Positions 13,211-17,224 of a stretch of DNA of 17,224 nucleotides are shown one piece after another. This DNA is from JAGVPT01 sp049578505. GTDB lineage: Bacteria; Bacteroidota; Ignavibacteria; UBA10030; UBA8401. The notes under the pieces are model-generated. The model had not been told where the DNA came from, searched no databases, and saw only the letters and a program-made list of their open reading frames with translations. The position numbers were made by a program, and so were the translations under genes. The stretch spans positions 1 to 17,224 of the forward strand of contig JBAUMC010000071.1 in assembly GCA_049578505.1 (NCBI GenBank), given 5' to 3'. Numbering within the stretch: the stretch's first letter is position 1; every line of letters starts with the position of its first letter.

Positions 13211-13525
13211 CATATTAAGGAATATGTCACCTCCACAATAATTTAGGGGACTAATGGAAATACCGGTGATCGCCCTCGTTGAGTGTTTTTAATGCCCAAT
13301 CCTATTATTTTAAATTACTGCCCTGTTCTTGATTACTCCGAATGAATTCTTCACCCTCAAATATTCGAGGAATTGAATGTAATATCCAGGGAAAAAATGA
13401 TCAAAAATTTTTAACATATTCAATATGCAGTTTCATTTATTTTTTCTATCTTTCATCCAATCTAAGAGATGCAACCTGCCAAGGCCAAATCACTCAAAGT
13501 ATTCAAACAAGAAAGAGGAAATACG
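13211..13525. other. 315-base stretch without a supportable gene
   Basis: Follows R' of copy 14. It holds only very short frames (for example AAGGA then ATG at about 13224, six codons) and an AT-rich tract (13380-13460). A 64-codon frame starting at 13342 contains a hydrophobic stretch but overlaps the esterase gene out of frame and lacks a ribosome binding site. I take the region as the 5' part of a long-leader cassette or the remains of a deleted gene. Confidence 0.4.
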
Positions 13526-14791
13526 ATGTCTTATAAACCTCGCATGAATATCATCTCTGTTCGCAAATTTTTCCCGCCGCTTCACACTTCGTGCCTAACC
13601 TTGCTTGCTTGGGCTGGGCTGCTTTTGACCTTTACTTCTTTTTCTTTTTGCCGCCCCGGTGAAGAGTGGGTCGGAACCTGGAGCACTGCACTACAACTCG
13701 TTGAACCGCGCAATATGCCGCCGGATCCAGGGTTGAGCCACAACACACTCCGGCAAGTAGTTCGCGTTTCCCTAGGCGGAGACAGCTTGCGGGTTCGATT
13801 CTCCAACGAATTCAGCAGGAGTCCGGTGATATTGGCCGCTGTGCATATCGCCGTGTCGGCCGGGGGAGGCGCAATTGACACGAACACAGATCAGACATTG
13901 AGATTCGATGGAGAGACGCAGCTAACGATGAAGCCGGGTGCCGCTGTCACGTCAGACCCTTTCCGGTTCGCACTGAAGCCGCGAACCGACATAACAATCA
14001 CGATTTACTTCGGTGACACATCACCAGACATAACCGGCCATCCAGGATCGCGAACTACCTCATACCTCCTGCCTGGGAACAAAGTTTCCGCGGCAAACTT
14101 CCCCGGCGCCGTACAAACGGATCACTGGTACATCATTAATTGCATCGATGTAATAGCAACGGATTCCGCAGCAGCCGTTGTAATGCTTGGCAACTCTATC
14201 ACCGACGGCCGCGGTTCAGGCACAAACAAGCAAAATCGTTGGCCGGATGAGCTGACGCGCCGCCTTCAGGAAAATCCCGACACTCGGCATGTGGCTGTTC
14301 TGAACGAGGGGATTGGTGGGAATTGCGTTCTTCGTGATTGTCTGGGACCCTCTGCCCTACGCCGATTTGGCCACGACGTGATAAACCAGACCAAGGTACA
14401 TTGGCTAATTATATTAGAAGGGATAAACGACATCGGCCAAGTGCAAAGCGCAGAGGGAGCGGACCGAGTAGTACATGATCTGATTGCTGCATACGAACAG
14501 ATGATCGATAGCGCACGTGCGAAGGGTATCCGCGTGTACGGAGCGACGTTGCTTCCTTTTGGCGGCTCGTTTTATGATACGCCGGATCGAGAATCAGTGT
14601 GGAAGAGGGTCAACGAGTGGATTCGTACCAGCGGCCGCTTCGATGCCGTCATTGATCTCGACGCTGCCCTGCGTGATCCGGCGAATCCACTGCACCTTTT
14701 GCCTGCAGCTGATTCGGGCGATCATTTACATCCCAGTGAAACGGGCCACCGGATGATGGCGGAGGCTGTTGATCTGACGCTCTTTAAATGA
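13526..14791 (+). CDS. SGNH/GDSL hydrolase, exported
   Basis: A 421-residue esterase-type hydrolase. Start chosen at 13526 because AGAGG (13514-13518) is 7 bases upstream; a start at 13469 has no such site. The N terminus is a long signal sequence (hydrophobic core about 23-40). The mature part opens with EEWVGTWSTALQLVEP (46-61), the W-x-x-x-W motif of the N-terminal beta-sandwich seen in this SGNH subgroup. Catalytic blocks: LGNSITDGRG (221-230, nucleophile Ser224), NEGIGGN (260-266, oxyanion Gly), GIND (299-302, oxyanion Asn) and DHLHPSETGH (399-408, Asp399 and His402). All active-site positions are present. It likely deacylates sugars, lipids or other esters outside the cytoplasm. It is the largest, GC-richer gene of this half, with no canonical R'' box after it. 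Confidence 0.9.
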   Translation: MSYKPRMNIISVRKFFPPLHTSCLTLLAWAGLLLTFTSFSFCRPGEEWVGTWSTALQLVEPRNMPPDPGLSHNTLRQVVRVSLGGDSLRVRFSNEFSRSPVILAAVHIAVSAGGGAIDTNTDQTLRFDGETQLTMKPGAAVTSDPFRFALKPRTDITITIYFGDTSPDITGHPGSRTTSYLLPGNKVSAANFPGAVQTDHWYIINCIDVIATDSAAAVVMLGNSITDGRGSGTNKQNRWPDELTRRLQENPDTRHVAVLNEGIGGNCVLRDCLGPSALRRFGHDVINQTKVHWLIILEGINDIGQVQSAEGADRVVHDLIAAYEQMIDSARAKGIRVYGATLLPFGGSFYDTPDRESVWKRVNEWIRTSGRFDAVIDLDAALRDPANPLHLLPAADSGDHLHPSETGHRMMAEAVDLTLFK

Positions 14792-14931
14792 GGGAGAAAT
14801 CCCATGGAGCCGGTCATCGACAATTTACGCGGGCAAAACAAGCAACTATGATTGCACGTAATTTGCCCTGCGCGAAATAGAGTACGTCTCAACGCAGCGC
14901 TTTGCCTCAAGCTGCCAGCTGTTCGTTAACC
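14792..14931 (+). repeat. possible diverged attC-like unit, copy 15
   Basis: The gap ends in CCAGCTGTTCGTTAACC, which aligns with the usual CTCCAGTCCGTTAGGC (R' as GTTAACC, 14925-14931). TCATCGACAATTTACGCGGGC (14813-14833) and TGCGCGAAATAG (14869-14880) echo the ACGATTTTGCACGCGCGAAAC module of copies 1 and 2. No R'' box is recognisable. It may be a decayed copy or chance similarity. Confidence 0.4.
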
Positions 14932-14951
14932 CTTATGGGATGATTACTACT

Positions 14952-15374
14952 ATGGCAGAAAATAAAACCAAACCCACAAAAAATAGTGTTACCGCTTTTT
15001 TGAATAAAATCAAAGATAAGCAATTGCGAAACGATTGCTTTGTAATTCTTGATATGATGAAGAGGGTTTCAAATTGTGATCCAGTCATGTGGGGAAGCGC
15101 TATCGTCGGATTTGGGACCTACCACTATATTTATGAGAGCGGACGAGAAGGCGATTCAATACTTATCGGCTTTTCGCCAAGAAAACAAAATATCGCCGTC
15201 TATTTAATGGGTGGATTGAAAAAAATTGAAGATGAACTTTCAAAACTAGGGAGGTACAAAACCGGAGGAGGATGCCTGTATATCAAATCGCTAAGCGATG
15301 TGAACGCAGAGATCCTCAAAAAAGTCTTTACTAAAGCTTTTAAAGAAGCACAACGTAAAAAAACAATGGCATGA
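14952..15374 (+). CDS. DUF1801 family protein
   Basis: A 140-residue protein of the DUF1801 (YdhG-like) group. Typical features are TAFLNKIKDKQLRNDCFVILDMMKRVSNCDPVMWGSAIVGFG (early residues), YESGREGDSILIGFSPRKQNIAVYLM, and GRYKTGGGCLYIKSLSDVN with its conserved K-T-G-G-G-C-L-Y-I-K. The biochemical function is unknown. I prefer ATG 14952 over 14940 because it gives the usual MAENKTKP-type N terminus; neither has a strong Shine-Dalgarno. The stop overlaps the next gene by ATGA (15371-15374), so the two are probably co-translated. The gene is AT-rich, unlike its partner. Confidence 0.85.
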   Translation: MAENKTKPTKNSVTAFLNKIKDKQLRNDCFVILDMMKRVSNCDPVMWGSAIVGFGTYHYIYESGREGDSILIGFSPRKQNIAVYLMGGLKKIEDELSKLGRYKTGGGCLYIKSLSDVNAEILKKVFTKAFKEAQRKKTMA

Positions 15375-15829
15375 ACTCAACTCGCAGCAAACGCCATATT
15401 AACGCGCCGCGCGCGAGCGTTTATCACGCGCTTGTCGATGCGAACGCGGTCGCGAAGTGGAGGGCGCCGAATGGCATGACTTGTCACGTAGATGAGTTCG
15501 ACGTTCGCGAAGGTGGCTCGATCCGAATTTCGCTCACACACGACACCCCGACCAGGGCCGGTAAGACAACCGGGCACTCTGATACGTATCACGGACGATT
15601 CGTTAAGCTCGTGCCAAACGAGCAAGTTATCGAAATAGACGAATTCGAGACGACAGACCCCTCATTGCGAGGCGAAATGCGGTTGACCATCACGCTCACC
15701 GATGCTGACGGCGGCACAGATGTCTTCGGCGTGCACGAAGGGCTACCAAGCGGCGCCTCCCCCGCCGACAACGAGACCGGTTGGCAAATGGCACTCGAGA
15801 AACTTGCAGCTCTCGTCGAGGAAAATTAA
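15371..15829 (+). CDS. SRPBCC family protein (AHSA1-like)
   Basis: A 152-residue START/Bet v1-fold protein of the AHSA1-like group. Features: RHINAPRASVYHALVDANAVAKWRAPNGMT (8-37), the hallmark opening strand and the K-W-x-x-P element; HVDEFDVREGGSIRI (39-53); YHGRFVKLVPNEQVIEIDEF (73-92); and the C-terminal helix NETGWQMALEKLAALVEEN. Members bind hydrophobic ligands or act as co-chaperone-like domains; the role here is unknown. The start overlaps the DUF1801 stop by 4 bases, giving a two-gene unit. The gene is much richer in G+C than the DUF1801 gene (for example AACGCGCCGCGCGCGAGCG near its start), so the pair seems assembled from different sources. Confidence 0.9.
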   Translation: MNSTRSKRHINAPRASVYHALVDANAVAKWRAPNGMTCHVDEFDVREGGSIRISLTHDTPTRAGKTTGHSDTYHGRFVKLVPNEQVIEIDEFETTDPSLRGEMRLTITLTDADGGTDVFGVHEGLPSGASPADNETGWQMALEKLAALVEEN

Positions 15830-15839
15830 GGGGCGCTCT

Positions 15840-15910
15840 GCCTGATCAATTGTTGACGTTCTTAAAAGTTCTATTACATTACCCAATAAGTGAGGCAAGG
15901 ACCATTAGGA
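15840..15910 (+). repeat. possible decayed short attC-like unit, copy 16 (71 bp)
   Basis: GCCTGAT (15840-15846), 10 bases after a stop codon, resembles a mutated R'' (compare TTCTGAT in copy 9). CAAGGACCATTAGGA (15896-15910) resembles the end GGTCCGTTAGGC. Nothing between them matches the repeat arms. The position between two genes is right, but the similarity is weak. Confidence 0.35.
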
Positions 15911-15917
15911 GATTCTC

Positions 15918-16232
15918 ATGTTCTATTTTGTATTAGAAGTAATAGTGGTTTCGATTTTTGTTTCTGCCTTTGCGACGTGGATCAAGTTGATTCCACGTTA
16001 TGAGAAAAGGAAATATTCTGTAATTCAGAATTTCGCAAACTCCGCAATGCTGACCGTATTCATTAGTTTAGTCTTTTTTCTAGGAATCTATCCATCGTGG
16101 ATACTCGCTTTCGCGATTATACTCTTCATTTTATGGTTGTCCGTTCGATTAACAAACAACCTTGTTCAGAACGCAACAGAATCAGTAGATGGTTCAACAA
16201 AGGAAGAACAAAACAAGCCAGAATCATGCTGA
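15918..16232 (+). CDS. small membrane protein of unknown function
   Basis: A 104-residue protein with three hydrophobic segments (about 2-20, 43-60 and 63-80). A basic loop LIPRYEKRKYSVIQNF follows the first. The C-terminal tail from about 85 is polar and acidic (ESVDGSTKEEQNKPESC). No family recognised. AGGAG at 15907-15911 lies 6 bases before the ATG and overlaps the presumed R' of copy 16. Confidence 0.65.
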   Translation: MFYFVLEVIVVSIFVSAFATWIKLIPRYEKRKYSVIQNFANSAMLTVFISLVFFLGIYPSWILAFAIILFILWLSVRLTNNLVQNATESVDGSTKEEQNKPESC

Positions 16233-16246
16233 ATTCAGGCGCTGCG

Positions 16247-16350
16247 ACCTAACACGTCGCTAACGCTGATGGAATCAGCTGTCGAATGTTTTTGCATCCA
16301 CCAAAGAATCAACTAATGTCGGAAGTAATTTACCACGCGCGGAATGGCTA
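16247..16350 (+). repeat. attC-like repeat copy 17, decayed, supplies the next start codon
   Basis: ACCTAAC (16247-16253) is a good R'', 15 bases after the preceding stop. CGTCGCTAACGCTGATGGAATCAGC (16255-16279) forms a local hairpin (CTGAT/ATCAG). At the 3' side, TTACCACGCGCGGAATGGC matches ATACCACGCGCGGAATGAC of copy 1. The ATG in that phrase is the start of the DinB gene. No R' box remains. Confidence 0.6.
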
Positions 16351-16961
16351 CTAAAACAATCTCGAAGTTTCCAGTGAACTTAGACAATCAACGCGATAAC
16401 TTACTGGCCACTTGGCAAACCAATAACCGGGTGACTGAATTCTTCATCGAGAATCTTCCAAGTGATCTGTGGAATATGAAGATCCCAGGCGCGCCGCAAC
16501 GGACTATCAGAATGATCGCTGGCCATTTACATAATGCAAGGTGTATGTGGATCAAAATGGTTGGAAAGCAATATGGAATCAAGATACCAAAAAGTGTTGA
16601 TCGTCGACATGTTAGCCGATCCCAATTACTTCACGCACTAAAACAAAGCAACAAAGGAGTCATCCGGTTGCTGAAGGCGGGCCTTGATCAAAACTGCAAA
16701 TTGAACATTCACGTCCCGTGGAGCAATATTCCGTCCGATGTCGTACACTTCATGGTCTATCTTGTAGCCCACGAGGCTCACCATCGCGGACAGATTGTTT
16801 TGGTTGCAAGAGCATTGGACCATCGTCTGCCGCAAAGCATTACGGCAGGACTTTGGCAGTGGAAAAAACTATCCCACGAAATTGCAAAGGACAAGTCGGG
16901 CAGACCTAACCGCTTCCCCCCGAAGGGTTCTTTTAGCGAGCAATCCCTTCGGGTTAAATAG
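16344..16961 (+). CDS. DinB-family (DUF664/YfiT-like) metal-binding protein with repeat-encoded tail
   Basis: A 205-residue four-helix-bundle protein of the DinB superfamily. The expected metal-binding histidines are His61 in IAGHLHNAR (58-66) and His143 and His147 in HEAHHRGQI (143-151). Other family features are NRVTEFFIENLPSDLW (28-43) and LVARALDHRLP (153-163). Relatives include thiol-dependent transferases and DNA-damage-induced proteins; the substrate is unknown. The ATG lies in a remnant of copy 17 and has no strong Shine-Dalgarno. The normal domain ends near LWQWKKLSHEI (180). Residues from about 187 (RPNRFPPKGSFSEQSLRVK) are encoded by the following repeat, because its R'' is crossed in a frame without the usual TAA. 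Confidence 0.85.
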   Translation: MATKTISKFPVNLDNQRDNLLATWQTNNRVTEFFIENLPSDLWNMKIPGAPQRTIRMIAGHLHNARCMWIKMVGKQYGIKIPKSVDRRHVSRSQLLHALKQSNKGVIRLLKAGLDQNCKLNIHVPWSNIPSDVVHFMVYLVAHEAHHRGQIVLVARALDHRLPQSITAGLWQWKKLSHEIAKDKSGRPNRFPPKGSFSEQSLRVK

Positions 16962-17015
16962 GTTAACGGATGAACCGGGCTGCGAGCACCGGTGCTTGGT
17001 TCCCGTTCGTTAGAG
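16904..17015 (+). repeat. attC-like repeat copy 18, different internal sequence (112 bp)
   Basis: R'' ACCTAAC (16904-16910) and R' GTTAGAG (17009-17015) enclose a hairpin CCCGAAGGG / CCCTTCGGG (about 16919-16956) and a second arm CACCGGTG (16987-16994). These internal arms do not align with the long family. Its left third lies inside the DinB coding frame. Its size matches ordinary attC sites. Confidence 0.7.
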
Positions 17016-17043
17016 TGCACGAAATCTTCGATAGTGATGAACC

Positions 17044-17224
17044 ATGAATAAACCAAATTTCACCGGTGTGTGGAGGTTCAACCGGGAAAAAAGCACGCTG
17101 CAAATTCCAGCACCGGATTCTACGACTTTCATCATTGAACATCGTGAACCGTATTTTCATCTAGAAAGAACTCATACCAGCGGTACAAACAGCGATACCT
17201 TTACAATTGATTTAACAACGGATA
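17044..17224 (+). CDS. protein of unknown function, cut by the window end
   Basis: A frame open from ATG 17044 to the window end (60 codons seen). The start MNKPNFTGVWRFNREKSTLQ recalls the F-S-G-x-W-x-x-N-x-E-K-S opening of small beta-rich proteins common in Acidobacteria and Bacteroidota, often called lipocalin-like, whose role is not known. It continues FIIEHREPYFHLERTH. It starts 28 bases after R' of copy 18, as expected for a cassette gene. The ribosome binding site is weak. The 3' end is outside the window. Confidence 0.6.
   Translation, partial: MNKPNFTGVWRFNREKSTLQIPAPDSTTFIIEHREPYFHLERTHTSGTNSDTFTIDLTTD

Noticed and set aside
13342..13536. 64-aa ORF with a hydrophobic stretch
   Set aside because: AT-rich, no ribosome binding site, overlaps the esterase start out of frame, no recognisable product.
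1003..17015. Repeats as insertion sequences or MITEs
   Set aside because: No transposase, no target-site duplications visible at the ends, all copies in one orientation, and box positions tied to gene ends.
1..17224. Integron integrase or other recombinase gene
   Set aside because: I looked for tyrosine- and serine-recombinase-like products among all frames and found none; the integrase, if any, is outside the window.

Overview
The window is a tandem array of short, mostly unrelated genes. Every convincing gene is on the + strand, and most are separated by copies of one highly structured intergenic repeat. Intact copies run from a 7-bp box of the form RYYYAAC (usually GCCTAAC) to a complementary box GTTRRRY (usually GTTAGGC). 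Just inside these lies a second complementary pair (GCTCCCGC / GCGGGAGC), set off by unequal, unpaired spacers. This is the R''-L''...L'-R' layout of integron attC sites. The best copies are about 260-296 bp, roughly twice the upper end of ordinary attC sites, and are filled with nested hairpins. No integrase gene is visible. I read the window as part of a chromosomal integron or a cluster of attC sites lacking an integrase (CALIN-like), with an unusual long attC family. The recombination function is inferred.

Host: the beta-propeller protein at 10337-11557 ends in a type IX secretion (Por) sorting domain of the kind common in Ignavibacteria, Chlorobi relatives and other FCB-group bacteria. 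Several lipoproteins have normal Gram-negative lipoboxes. The host is therefore probably an FCB-group bacterium, perhaps ignavibacterial. The cassettes differ visibly in base composition (AT-rich membrane protein at 2772-3197, GC-rich SRPBCC gene at 15371-15829), as expected for genes from many sources.

Layout. 1-2700: repeat remnant, RibD/DHFR-like reductase, small lipoprotein and small membrane protein, with three near full-length repeats (1003-1298, 1705-1999, 2383-2673). 2700-5500: membrane protein, secreted protein of unknown function, and two related VOC/glyoxalase proteins separated by a half repeat. 5500-8250: GNAT acetyltransferase, a signal-peptide mini-ORF overlapping an LCM-type methyltransferase, and a decayed RelE/ParE-type toxin behind a small possible antitoxin. 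8250-11560: lipoprotein with S55 (SpoIVB-like) peptidase motifs, SnoaL/NTF2-like protein, and the secreted seven-repeat propeller. 11700-14800: isoprenylcysteine-methyltransferase-like membrane enzyme, MORN-like lipoprotein and SGNH esterase. 14900-17224: DUF1801 and SRPBCC genes overlapping by 4 bp, small membrane protein, DinB-family protein whose tail is encoded by the repeat, and the start of a further gene.

The genes do not form a pathway. They are the mix typical of integron cassettes: small enzymes of resistance/detoxification type (VOC, GNAT, DinB, methyltransferases), exported and membrane proteins of unknown function, and a toxin-antitoxin relic. What unites them is the repeat, with genes starting shortly after R' and several stop codons lying inside R''.
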